DNA of 64,000 nucleotides, taken from contig JAAXXI010000006.1 of NCBI GenBank assembly GCA_013334565.1, positions 20,229-84,228 of the forward strand. Direction: 5' to 3'. The notes under the pieces are model-generated. The model made no database searches and was not told the DNA's origin. It was given only the letters and a program-made list of their open reading frames with translations. Shown here in pieces: positions 8,727 through 17,209 of this stretch; position 1 is the stretch's first letter; each line of letters opens with the position of its first letter. Source of the DNA: Chlorobiaceae bacterium (lineage in GTDB: Bacteria > Bacteroidota > Chlorobiia > Chlorobiales > Chlorobiaceae). A program made the translations under genes and the position numbers.

Positions 8727-10643
8727 CTAAAAAGCGCACATGATGCCGCCGTAGAAATACGTACCCGTTGATGCCGCGCCTCCGCTGTTGCCATAAGCCG
8801 CGTTTGCCTCGACATTGAAGATATTGTCAACGCCCAAGAACAGCTCCGAATTGCTGTTCACTTTTTTTGCGAGGTAGCAGTTCACAAGCGTATAGGGATC
8901 GGTACGGCTCGTTTCGCTGGTCCACTGCCGTCCTGTGGTAATGACCCTGATATTGCCGCTGAATCCATGCCCGCTCTTGAATGCAAGTTTGACGGTGTTT
9001 GCTATATCCGGAACAAAGAGCAGATCGTGACCGGTCGTTTGATCTTCGGTATCAAGAAATGTAATTTGATCGGAAAGCGTGAACCCATAAGGAAGTTTGA
9101 TGCCAGCCGATACTTCGAGTCCCTGCGTCATGGCTTTCGAAGTGTTTCTCAGTTCATAGATCGGGATAGCCGGTTTCGATCCGCTATAGCTGTGGGTGAA
9201 GAATTCCGTTATCATATCGCGCATGTCGTTGCGGAACGCCGTAATGCCGCAGGTAAACCTGCTCCATGTCCCGTCGGCACCTATTTCATAGGAACGTGAT
9301 TTCTCGGGATCGAGGTTCGGATTGGCATAGATGATTTTTTGTTTTGTTGAGGTAGATCCCGTATAAAGCTCGTAAAGCGTCGGGGCCCTGAACCCTTCGC
9401 TGTATGATCCCCTCAGTCGCACATGGTCGTTGAGCTTCAGCCATGCACCGACTTTTGGACTGAATGCGTTGCCAAAATCCGAATGATCGTCATACCTTGC
9501 GCCGATCACCGCACCGAAAGGATCGGCAAGCTGCAATTCATCCTGCAGAAAAGCAGCGAAGTTATGTGCATCATGAGAAAGACTGTTATCCGACCTGTTT
9601 TCAGTACTGTACTCCATCCCGGTCGTAATCCGGTGATTTTGAGCGATCGTTGTCGTCCACCTCCCCTCATACTGGTATGTATCAACATCGAGTGTCGTTG
9701 TAGTCACCGTCCCGCCGGCAACCGGCTGCATATCTGATTTCCAGTCATAAGTGGATTTCCAGCTCCGAAGCGTCAGTTTGGATTCTTTGCCGGTATCGAT
9801 GTCAACTCCGAGATAACCGAACAACCGGTCGGCATTGACCGTCCTGTTCTTGTAGCCATTATTTGAACGGATTCCCTCCAGTTTCGTATCGGCAAAGTTG
9901 ACACCTAACGAAAGATTGCAGCCCGGAGCGAGAAGGTAGTTCAAGGCTGCAGAATAGGCATCGAACCGCCTGTCGTCACCATCGGTATCAAGGGTGCTTT
10001 TATCCCTGTCATAGCGATCCCTGTTATTGTAGGTTGCAGAGGCAACATATCCGAGCTTTCCCCGGGTACCGCTCACATAACCGTTGGTGTTGATACTGCC
10101 CGCTTCTCCGTATGTGCTCTCGCCCGTATAAATGTTGAGGCCGGCATGGATGTCTTTCGTCGGTTTTTTCGTGATGATGTTGATGACGCCTCCGACAGCA
10201 TCGCTGCCATAAAGGGCGGAGCCTGATCCTCGGATAATTTCGATCCGTTCGATCATACCGGCCGGAATTTCCCCCATGTCGAGCAATCCCTGGAATCCGC
10301 TGTACATACGCATGCCATCGACAAGCACCAGCGTGTTCCTGCTGTTGAGTCCGCGCATCCTTGCTGCACTAATCCTCCCGTTCGAGGGTTCAAGGGTGAT
10401 ACTCTGTGCTTCGGTCAGCACATCGGAAAGTGTCGTGGCACCACTTTCATTTATCTCCTTCCTGCCGATCACCTCGACTGCCGCGGGGATCTTCGAAACC
10501 GGTGTTTCGCTGAGTGTCGCCGTCACGACAATTTCCTCCGACTGCCCGCTGTTGAGTGACTGCGCTGATGCTGTTGCCTCTGAAGAAACCGCCGAACTCA
10601 GCAGTGCAAAAAAAATGATCAGTTTACTCGATCTGTTCTTCAT
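8727..10643 (-). CDS. TonB-dependent outer-membrane receptor 1
   Basis: 638 residues. Signal peptide (~1-28), TonB-box-like segment EEIVVTATL (~35-43), plug domain with RMRGLNSRNTLVLVDGMR and IERIEIIRGSGSALYGSDA, then a ~480-residue beta-barrel ending in the C-terminal phenylalanine typical of outer-membrane proteins. The plug resembles BtuB/heme-class receptors. It imports a large or scarce ligand using proton-motive force through TonB-ExbBD, which are not encoded here. A ModE-like palindrome lies about 98-121 nt upstream of its start, and modB is the next gene upstream on the same strand, so a molybdenum-containing ligand is a specific hypothesis; corrinoid or siderophore are alternatives. 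Confidence 0.85.
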   Translation of the reverse strand: MKNRSSKLIIFFALLSSAVSSEATASAQSLNSGQSEEIVVTATLSETPVSKIPAAVEVIGRKEINESGATTLSDVLTEAQSITLEPSNGRISAARMRGLNSRNTLVLVDGMRMYSGFQGLLDMGEIPAGMIERIEIIRGSGSALYGSDAVGGVINIITKKPTKDIHAGLNIYTGESTYGEAGSINTNGYVSGTRGKLGYVASATYNNRDRYDRDKSTLDTDGDDRRFDAYSAALNYLLAPGCNLSLGVNFADTKLEGIRSNNGYKNRTVNADRLFGYLGVDIDTGKESKLTLRSWKSTYDWKSDMQPVAGGTVTTTTLDVDTYQYEGRWTTTIAQNHRITTGMEYSTENRSDNSLSHDAHNFAAFLQDELQLADPFGAVIGARYDDHSDFGNAFSPKVGAWLKLNDHVRLRGSYSEGFRAPTLYELYTGSTSTKQKIIYANPNLDPEKSRSYEIGADGTWSRFTCGITAFRNDMRDMITEFFTHSYSGSKPAIPIYELRNTSKAMTQGLEVSAGIKLPYGFTLSDQITFLDTEDQTTGHDLLFVPDIANTVKLAFKSGHGFSGNIRVITTGRQWTSETSRTDPYTLVNCYLAKKVNSNSELFLGVDNIFNVEANAAYGNSGGAASTGTYFYGGIMCAF

Positions 10644-10740
10644 CGTTGAAAACTTCTTTTGATTTATGAAATGAATTGGATATCGAAAAAAACTCCTGAT
10701 CGGCGAATCCGGCTTTACATAAACAGTCGTTCACGATCAC

Positions 10741-10764
10741 CGCTATATCTCTGAACATATAACG
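10741..10764. promoter_or_regulatory. ModE-like operator upstream of TonB receptor 1
   Basis: Palindrome CGCTATAT - 8 nt - ATATAACG. The right half is the exact inverse of CGTTATAT and the left differs at one base. It matches the known ModE half-site pattern (CG[CT]TATATA with a 6-8 nt spacer). It stands in the 257-nt gap between modB and TonB receptor 1; nothing else was recognised there. Confidence 0.75.
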
Positions 10765-10900
10765 CTATAAGCACGAAACAGGTCTCCATTTATTCCTTCA
10801 GTGCATTGTGTCAACCATTACAGCGTCCCGTACAAAAAATGCAGCTTTAAGCAGATAAGACATCATAACGGACACTGATTCAGACCCTGCCTTCTCAAGC

Positions 10901-11581
10901 TCAGCTGCGGCTGAATTTCCTCAATGCGTAGAAAAGCAGGATCGATACAACGCCAAGCATCAGGGACAGCACTGCCGCTTTTTCAAAATTCCCCTCGAAA
11001 ACAGCATTATAGACCGCAAGCGATACCGTTTCGGTCTTTCCTATGATGTTCCCCCCGAGGATCAACGTTATACCGACCTCGCCGAGCGAACGCCCCATAG
11101 AAAGGATGAGTCCGGCGATCAGCGCACGGCTGATGGTCGGCAGAACGACGGAACGATAGGTCTGGAACCTGTTTTTCCCCAACGTCCAGGCAGCCTCGAC
11201 AAGTGAAGGATTCATTCCCTCGACAGCCGCCTGAACCGATTTGCACACAAGCGGAAGTCCGGCAATGAACGATGCGATGAATACACCGGATTTGCTGAAA
11301 ATGATTTCCTGACCAACTGCTGACAAGGGTGCGCCTATAACCCCGTTCCTTCCGAGCAGCATAAGCAGCAGAAACCCGGTAGCTATCGGAGGAAAGACCA
11401 GCGGAAGGGTAATGATGGTATCGGCAACGGATATAACGAGGTTCCTTTTGCAGGTAAAAAAATAACCGGCACTTATTCCTGCCGCCAGGTGAAGCAGCAG
11501 GGTGACCAGTGAAGTCTCGACGGTCAGCATGAGGGATGCCGTCATTCCATCGCCTGAAATAATACTGAAATAATGTCGCAT
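10901..11581 (-). CDS. modB: Molybdate-type ABC transporter permease
   Basis: 226 residues from the ATG that overlaps the last base of the modA-like stop (TGATG), chosen over an upstream in-frame start inside modA. About five membrane helices; the ABC-interacting EAA loop is visible as EAAWTLGKNRFQTYRSVVLP near 150, with GMGRSLGEVG-type residues (SMGRSLGEVG) near 185 that are characteristic of molybdate/tungstate/sulfate permeases. The cognate ATPase is the divergently encoded modC. Together they form the inner-membrane part of the Mo transporter. Confidence 0.9.
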   Translation of the reverse strand: MRHYFSIISGDGMTASLMLTVETSLVTLLLHLAAGISAGYFFTCKRNLVISVADTIITLPLVFPPIATGFLLLMLLGRNGVIGAPLSAVGQEIIFSKSGVFIASFIAGLPLVCKSVQAAVEGMNPSLVEAAWTLGKNRFQTYRSVVLPTISRALIAGLILSMGRSLGEVGITLILGGNIIGKTETVSLAVYNAVFEGNFEKAAVLSLMLGVVSILLFYALRKFSRS

Positions 11582-12309
11582 CAAAGTCCGTAATGCCTGA
11601 GAATGGCAATACAATCCTTATCCTGCATGAACTTCAGGAATGACCTGACTACGGATTGCTTTTCGAAACCGCTGACAACACCTGCTTCTATAAAAATGGG
11701 CGTATAGAGCGACTGCTCTGCTGGAAGGTAACCGCCGATATTTTCCTGTATGCCGATCGCATCAGTCACGTTGATGAAACCGGCATCGATTTCGCCCGTC
11801 TGCAGGTATGAAGAAACCTGGGGCACAGTTGCAACGATGAGCAGCTTGCTTCCGAGATGTCCCGCGAGTCCCGATTTCTGCAGATATTCCGCAGCTGCCT
11901 TCCCGTAAACCGCTTTCCTGTCATCAGGCATGGCAACTCTTGTAACGGCACTGCTGCCGATGTCGCTGATCTTCTTCAAAGCAAGCCCCTTGCGCCAGGC
12001 CAGCACAAGTTTTCCCTGGCCCAGTGGATAGTATGAAACGAAATTGATCCCCGACTGCTCGAAAAAACTTTTTTCCCCGAACAGGACCGCTATCTGACCG
12101 GTCATCCTGGATTGGGAAATAATCTGCTGCATGTGACCGAAAATTGCATCGACATGATTGCCGGTCTTTCTTTCGAATTTTTCCGCAATCTCCATAATCG
12201 GCCTCTTGTACCCTGCACCGGCAGCGATCGTTATGGATTCGGCACGAAGGGTCGCATAAAGGAAGAACGACACGATGAACACGGCAAACAACAGGAACTT
12301 CTTCTGCAT
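11581..12309 (-). CDS. ModA-like periplasmic oxyanion-binding protein (divergent)
   Basis: 242 residues from the ATG at 12309, which gives a clean signal peptide (MQKKFLLFAVFIVSFF..., cleavage after LRA). The fold is that of ModA-type binding proteins (ITIAAGAGYKRPIMEIAEKF; GEIDAGFINVTDA near 180). Two hallmarks of classic ModA are changed: the usual YGGSG-like serine loop reads FGHMQQI, and GAPADLFI reads GQIAVLFG. The ligand may therefore differ from plain molybdate (tungstate, another oxyanion or a Mo complex). It is translationally coupled to modB; an intrinsic terminator separates it from TonB receptor 2 upstream, so it may also have its own promoter. Confidence 0.8.
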   Translation of the reverse strand: MQKKFLLFAVFIVSFFLYATLRAESITIAAGAGYKRPIMEIAEKFERKTGNHVDAIFGHMQQIISQSRMTGQIAVLFGEKSFFEQSGINFVSYYPLGQGKLVLAWRKGLALKKISDIGSSAVTRVAMPDDRKAVYGKAAAEYLQKSGLAGHLGSKLLIVATVPQVSSYLQTGEIDAGFINVTDAIGIQENIGGYLPAEQSLYTPIFIEAGVVSGFEKQSVVRSFLKFMQDKDCIAILRHYGL

Positions 12310-12334
12310 TTCTGTTAACTTTTTTGTTATTCGG

Positions 12335-12366
12335 AAAAAACTCCCGGTGTCTGAACATGCCGGGAG
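12335..12366 (-). terminator. Intrinsic terminator after TonB receptor 2
   Basis: On the minus strand CTCCCGG - 12 nt - CCGGGAG is followed by T6. It sits between the stop of TonB receptor 2 and the start of the modA-like gene, and could lower modAB expression relative to the receptor. Confidence 0.75.
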
Positions 12367-12399
12367 TAAACACAAGCGAAAGAACACGAAGAAAATATG

Positions 12400-14613
12400 T
12401 CAGTAATGGAACGAAACCGATGCCATGACGGTGAACGGAGCTCCCGGCAGGTACGAGGTTTTCAATGTCTTGTAATCAGACGTGCTGATCAGGCTGACAT
12501 ATTTCTTGTCGAATATGTTCAGGAACGAGAGCGAACAATCGACATTTTTAAATCCGAACATCCCGCTGCTCCAGGTCAGGTCAAGGTCATAGAGCGTGAA
12601 TCCGGGTATTCTTTCCGTGCTCTTGACATCACCATAACGAACCGAGGTGTACCTGACTACAGGCGTAATGGTCAGGTTTCCCGTTTTGTAGCTGACCATA
12701 CCTTTGGCAAGGAATTCGGGGGCATCCGGAACCTGGTTTCCCTTGACATGAATAATCCCGTTCCCTGTCGCATCGGAGTTTATATCCTGTGAAAAAAAGA
12801 ACCTGTTCCAGGAAAATGAACCATAGAGCCTGAGCTTGTCTGCCGGTTTGTACTCGCCTTCCAGTTCGATCCCGTACCCCTCGGCTTCCGCATTGTTCAT
12901 CGGATAGTAGGCGTCAAGTGATTCGTCGTGGAGCACGGCCTGCTTGTTGTCATGCTTCGTATAATAAAATGTGGGTACGATACTCCAGTTACTTCCCTTC
13001 GCATTGATGCCAAGCTCGAAATTCTTCGAAATCTCCATCACTTTCCTGTCCCAGAGCTGCCCGAACGTAATCCCTTTAGGGCTGAAATAGGCAAGCTGCT
13101 GCATGTAGTAAGGATAGATGTCGACATGGGTGACATAGTTTTCACCGTAGGACGCGAAAAGAGTGACGTTGTCATTCAGGGTCCTCGACAGAGTCACATC
13201 CGGAAAAAGACGCCTGAATGTTTTTGCATCCTGAGCGCTTTGAGAGGCAATGACGGCAGGGTTGACCGCAAGTGCATCCTCATAGCTGACATCTCCAATG
13301 CCAGTTGTGTTATAGGTCAGGATAGAAGGCAGTGAATAGATGACATATTTCAGGCCGGCCTCGATCTGGTAGTCTCCGATACGATGTTTCGCCTCGATGA
13401 ACGGTGTATGCAGCTCATGGCTTGAGGAGTTTGAAAGCAGAGAATATTTACTGAAAACAAGTTGACCGCCTGTCTGATTATAAACCTTCCATGAAGTTGG
13501 AGGACCCGGCCTTTCCTGGGAATGGTAAAGGTAACCCAGATCGAGATCTGCACCGGCGACATTCGTCCTGTATTCCACCAGTATCCCTTTCAGATCGTGG
13601 TCAATATCCCACCTGCGGATATTTTTATCTGCTATTCCCTCAAGGTAGTACCCATTGTCACTCCAGTAGTAGGGTTTGATGGAAAGGGTAGAACGATCGC
13701 CTGTTTTGATCTCGAGGTTCGCCATTACCATCCAGTCCTCGAATTCATTTTTGTTGTAATCGTAATAGTCATATTTCTTCGGATCGATGCCATAATCGGT
13801 CGAATAGGCATAGTCAAGGTTGCTGATTTCCGAATAGGTGAAAGGCTTGTAGTTATGTATCGTTCCCTTGCTCCAGGTAACGAAGGTTTCAAGCTTCACG
13901 TTGTCCCCGAACTGTTTGGACACGCCGGCCATGAAGTTTTTCCTCTTGCTGTCTCCTTCCCCTTTCCATTTATCTGCCGATACATCGGAAAAAGAAAAGA
14001 ACGCCCTGACATCACCCGGCAGCAATCCGGTATCCACACGCAGATATGTACGACGAAAACTGTCGCTGCCGATGCTCTGTTTCAGCAGCATATCGAATTT
14101 GTCCTCGGGACGGCGGATTTCCATATTGATTTTTCCGCCCACATCCGCAAGGCCAAGCCCTGCATAGGCGGGCATGACACCGGTATAGATATTGATAGTG
14201 CCGAAATTCTCGAGATCGTAGATGGTCGCTCCACCCCCGGGACGGCCTGTCAGCGGCAGACCCTCGATGTTGACGGTCGTTGCCGGCACGCCCCCTGCCG
14301 TAGCTTCGACACCCCTGAAACGGAAAGATTCATGGTAGTTGACGATATCGGCCAGGCCCCAGGGATCGACGCTCTGCTGGTTGATCGAAGGAAGGAGGTT
14401 GATCGCCTTGTAGACCGACATCTGGGAAGGGTTCAGCACTTCGGTCTCCTTACCGGTAACGCGCTGAAGAACATCCCCCTTCCTGCCCTGAACGACGAGC
14501 TCTTCGGCAGTCACCCCATTCATTGCCACCATCTCCACGTCCGGCTTTGCTCCGGCGGCTGAAAGCGATTCAGAAACAGAAAGAAGAAAAACAAAAAGAA
14601 ATATTTTTTTCAT
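12400..14613 (-). CDS. TonB-dependent outer-membrane receptor 2
   Basis: 737 residues. Signal peptide MKKIFLFVFLLSVSESLSAA, TonB-box-like EELVVQGRKGDV (~38), plug domain with VNIEGLPLTGRPGG and AGLGLADVGGKINME, and a long beta-barrel ending in ASVSFHY. The plug start (VLNPSQMSVYKAINLLPSIN) is of the type seen in FecA/siderophore-class receptors. It heads the leftward receptor-modA-modB-receptor array. A ModE-like box is 143-165 nt upstream and a structured leader with a terminator lies between the box and the start codon. A molybdenum ligand is inferred from this context, not from the sequence of the barrel itself. Confidence 0.85.
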   Translation of the reverse strand: MKKIFLFVFLLSVSESLSAAGAKPDVEMVAMNGVTAEELVVQGRKGDVLQRVTGKETEVLNPSQMSVYKAINLLPSINQQSVDPWGLADIVNYHESFRFRGVEATAGGVPATTVNIEGLPLTGRPGGGATIYDLENFGTINIYTGVMPAYAGLGLADVGGKINMEIRRPEDKFDMLLKQSIGSDSFRRTYLRVDTGLLPGDVRAFFSFSDVSADKWKGEGDSKRKNFMAGVSKQFGDNVKLETFVTWSKGTIHNYKPFTYSEISNLDYAYSTDYGIDPKKYDYYDYNKNEFEDWMVMANLEIKTGDRSTLSIKPYYWSDNGYYLEGIADKNIRRWDIDHDLKGILVEYRTNVAGADLDLGYLYHSQERPGPPTSWKVYNQTGGQLVFSKYSLLSNSSSHELHTPFIEAKHRIGDYQIEAGLKYVIYSLPSILTYNTTGIGDVSYEDALAVNPAVIASQSAQDAKTFRRLFPDVTLSRTLNDNVTLFASYGENYVTHVDIYPYYMQQLAYFSPKGITFGQLWDRKVMEISKNFELGINAKGSNWSIVPTFYYTKHDNKQAVLHDESLDAYYPMNNAEAEGYGIELEGEYKPADKLRLYGSFSWNRFFFSQDINSDATGNGIIHVKGNQVPDAPEFLAKGMVSYKTGNLTITPVVRYTSVRYGDVKSTERIPGFTLYDLDLTWSSGMFGFKNVDCSLSFLNIFDKKYVSLISTSDYKTLKTSYLPGAPFTVMASVSFHY

Positions 14614-14655
14614 GAAAACGGAAGTTTCGCTATTTCCGAAAATAATAACGTTTGT

Positions 14656-14736
14656 TAATAAAAAAGGGAACCCCGGTTTCCCTTATGGACCTGCTCAAAA
14701 GCCACTGCTCATGATTGAGGCGCGGGTTCGGCCCGC
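14656..14736 (-). promoter_or_regulatory. Structured 5' leader with intrinsic terminator (attenuator candidate)
   Basis: Read on the minus strand, a GCGGG-CCGAA-CCCGC hairpin (14722-14736) is followed ~37 nt later by AAGGGAA-7 nt-TTCCCTT (14664-14684) and then T6ATT. A terminator placed 43-50 nt before the start codon of TonB receptor 2 and after the ModE-like box suggests conditional termination. I could not match it to a known riboswitch class. Confidence 0.5.
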
Positions 14737-14755
14737 AACACATCACACAACAAAA

Positions 14756-14778
14756 CGTTATATCTAAAAGCAATAACG
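14756..14778. promoter_or_regulatory. ModE-like operator between receptor 2 and Mop/modC
   Basis: CGTTATAT - 7 nt - CAATAACG. The left half is perfect and the right half matches ATATAACG at 6 of 8 positions. It is in the 437-nt divergent promoter region, so it could control both the receptor and the Mop-modC pair. Apart from this box and the leader I see no other feature between 14614 and 15050. Confidence 0.55.
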
Positions 14779-15050
14779 AAACACGGACGCATATACATCT
14801 AAAACGATTGGCTTCCGGGGTAAATATCAGACAACAAATCTAATTAAACAAATTATTTCAACAAAATTGCCGTATCTGGTTATGAAATCAACAATCATTA
14901 CCTTATAAAATCAGGCAAAACAAGGCGCCATCGCATAAAGCACTCACAGCATTATCAGAAAATGGGAGCACGTTTATACCGATTTCGAACAAAACCGGTT
15001 ATTTTCCCGGAAAGCACATGTATTTGGACCATTCACGCTAAAGAATCAGG

Positions 15051-15464
15051 ATGAACAGTTTTTCGGCATCGATTCTTCGTGTCGAACGCAAGGATTCATT
15101 ATGTCTCCTTGAACTCGACGCTTCGGGTATCATGCTCTGCATGGTGCTGTTCGACCTCGATCCATCTTTTTGTTGCAATTGCCGGGTCAACATCCTCTTC
15201 AAGGAGACCGAAGTGATCCTTTCGAGAGAACCCCTGCCGGAAACGACCATAATCAACTGTTTTCCGGCCACAATCAGGACAATACGTGCCGGACAGATAC
15301 TCGCCGATATCGGAATGCACTGCGCTGCGGGAGCCGTTTCAGGCATCATCAGCAGAAAAGCGCTCGATAGGTTGCAGTTCACGGAAAACGAAACGGTGAC
15401 GGTACTGATAAAAGCGGACCAGTTGACGCTTGAAACGGTTCCGGAAAACGGGGAACGCGTCTGA
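15051..15464 (+). CDS. Molybdate-binding di-Mop (TOBE) protein
   Basis: 137 residues forming two consecutive TOBE/Mop-like modules: roughly 1-65 (RVERKDSLCLLELDASG...) and 68-137 (NCFPATIRTIRAGQILADIG... ending in the strand ETVTVLIKADQLTLE). Mop modules bind molybdate or tungstate oxyanions in the cytoplasm for storage or regulation. The stop overlaps the modC start (TGATG), so the two are translated together. The modules are divergent, with an unusual Cys-rich stretch FCCNC near 41-45. It has no DNA-binding domain, so it is not the regulator itself. Confidence 0.7.
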   Translation: MNSFSASILRVERKDSLCLLELDASGIMLCMVLFDLDPSFCCNCRVNILFKETEVILSREPLPETTIINCFPATIRTIRAGQILADIGMHCAAGAVSGIISRKALDRLQFTENETVTVLIKADQLTLETVPENGERV

Positions 15465-16351
15465 TGGTGGTTCTGGAGGTAAAAAAAACACTGGCAGGGT
15501 CCGATGGACCCTTCGATCTTTCAGTCAATCTTGAGATCAGGCCTGGAACACTGCAAACCTTGTATGGAAAATCAGGAAGCGGAAAAACCACCATTCTTCG
15601 TATACTTGCCGGCCTTGCTACTCCGGACACCGGTTATATTGAAGTGCACGGCAGCGTCTGGCTGGACAGCGTGAGAGGTATCAATATCCCTGCCCGGAAA
15701 AGACGTGTAGGGTTTGTGTTCCAGGATTACTCACTTTTTCCGAAAATGACGGTAAGGGAAAACCTGTTGTTCGCCCAGAACAAAAAAAACAGCCGCAAGA
15801 TTGACGACCTGCTTGATCTGATAGACCTTGCGACCCTCGCAGACCGTTATCCATCTATGCTTTCCGGAGGACAGCAGCAGCGGGTCGCACTCGCACGTGC
15901 CGTACTCAGAGAACCGGAAATCCTGCTTCTCGACGAACCCCTGTCCGCGCTCGACCAGAAAATGCGGGCAAAACTGCAGGATGAAATATTGAGGCTCCAT
16001 AAAGAGTTCAACCTGACCACCATCCTGGTCTCACACGACAAGCAGGAAGTTTTCAAACTGTCAGACAAAGTGGCCTTCCTGGAAAAAGGCGGGATCATTC
16101 GCGAAGGAAGCGTACTGGATGTCTTTCTGAACAGGAACACGTCAAACAAGTTTTCATTTGCGGGAACAATCCTGAGCATCAGGAAAGCCGATTGCATCTA
16201 TCTCGCCGTCATCGGGTCCGGCAACGAGCTCTTCGAAGCGGTGCTGACGGAAAAGGATATCAGGCACCTCATGCCGGGCGATGAGGTGCTTGTCGCGTCA
16301 AAGGCTTTCAATCCAGTTGTCATGAAACTTGAGAACGTCAGAAATTCCTGA
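15464..16351 (+). CDS. modC: Molybdate ABC transporter ATP-binding protein
   Basis: 295 residues. ATPase domain with Walker A GKSGSGKTT (~34-42), Q-loop FVFQDYSLFP, signature LSGGQQQR, Walker B ILLLDEPLSALD and switch histidine SHDKQEV. The C-terminal ~60 residues form a TOBE-like domain (FSFAGTILSIRKADC... VLVASKAFNPVVMK), the arrangement typical of ModC, where oxyanion binding can inhibit transport. It powers the ModB permease encoded on the opposite strand. It ends 15 nt from a convergent methyltransferase gene. Confidence 0.9.
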   Translation: MVVLEVKKTLAGSDGPFDLSVNLEIRPGTLQTLYGKSGSGKTTILRILAGLATPDTGYIEVHGSVWLDSVRGINIPARKRRVGFVFQDYSLFPKMTVRENLLFAQNKKNSRKIDDLLDLIDLATLADRYPSMLSGGQQQRVALARAVLREPEILLLDEPLSALDQKMRAKLQDEILRLHKEFNLTTILVSHDKQEVFKLSDKVAFLEKGGIIREGSVLDVFLNRNTSNKFSFAGTILSIRKADCIYLAVIGSGNELFEAVLTEKDIRHLMPGDEVLVASKAFNPVVMKLENVRNS

Positions 16352-16366
16352 TCCTGAAAACTCCCG

Positions 16367-17146
16367 TCACTCGACAATCCCGACCCTGAGATGAAGCGGC
16401 CAGACAAGGAGCTTTGTTTCCGACGCATTACCCCAGGCATATCTCAGTTCGGCGTCCATCATGTCGAGGATATCGATTCCTCTCTTCGAACGCATCTCTT
16501 CGGCTGCCGACCAGGTGGAAAGATAGCCGAGAAACCGGTCCAGCCCCCAGTGGGCCTTCATGCTGAATGACGGAACAGCTATCTCCCTGAAAGGAAACGA
16601 CATGGACCGGTAACCGTCATCGACCTTCTTCCGCTCCGGCGGCCAGTATGGAGCGAGGACATCGTAATAGAGGTGCAGCAGCAGTTCGTCGATTTTATCA
16701 TTGACCGTCACCAGGCCGTACGAAAAAGCCGAAAAAACGGCCCCGTCCGATGCGACACGACTGACTTCCCTGTAAAACCGGTCGATATCGAACCAGTGCA
16801 GAGACTGTGCCGCAACGATAAGGTCGGAACTTCGGCCGGGAAGTCCTGTCGCTTCGGCCGGTACAGCCATATAAGTTATCTTCGGGTCCTGAACGGCATT
16901 GGCTATCTGCGCCTTGCTCGGGTCAACCGCGTATACTTTCTGAAAATATGCGGCCAGCCCCAGGGAAGCCTGGCCTGTGCCGCAACCGCAGTCGAGAGCA
17001 GTTTCGCAACGGGGAGAAATCCCTGCAAGCCATTTGAAAAGTTCCTTGGGATAAACCGGCCGATACTGCCTGTAGGATTGCGATATATTCGAAAAGTAAT
17101 CCTTGAATGAGAGGCTCATCTCGACATCTTTACCGTATGTATTCAT
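16367..17146 (-). CDS. Class I SAM-dependent methyltransferase (type 11-like)
   Basis: 259 residues. SAM-binding motif I ALDCGCGTGQASLGLA near 54-68, acidic strand-2 end VYAVDPS, and motif IV-like LIVAAQSLHWFDIDRFYREV, which is characteristic of the small-molecule methyltransferase 11 group. Several in-frame starts exist (the ATG encoding MSLSFKDYF is nine residues in). The substrate is unknown. It lies 64 nt downstream of the efflux permease on the same strand, so it may be the last gene of that transcript, but a functional link is not evident. Confidence 0.75.
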   Translation of the reverse strand: MNTYGKDVEMSLSFKDYFSNISQSYRQYRPVYPKELFKWLAGISPRCETALDCGCGTGQASLGLAAYFQKVYAVDPSKAQIANAVQDPKITYMAVPAEATGLPGRSSDLIVAAQSLHWFDIDRFYREVSRVASDGAVFSAFSYGLVTVNDKIDELLLHLYYDVLAPYWPPERKKVDDGYRSMSFPFREIAVPSFSMKAHWGLDRFLGYLSTWSAAEEMRSKRGIDILDMMDAELRYAWGNASETKLLVWPLHLRVGIVE

Positions 17147-17209
17147 GATGATAAGGATAGTGTTAGAAAAATAAATCCCTGTTGCGGATAATGGAAATCC
17201 TCCCGATCC

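Noticed and set aside
14690..14740. Cobalamin riboswitch, prompted by a GCCACTG stretch near TonB receptor 2
   Set aside because: GCCACTG is on the plus strand while the receptor is on the minus strand, and no B12 box (AGCCAGGAGACCTGCC type) is present.
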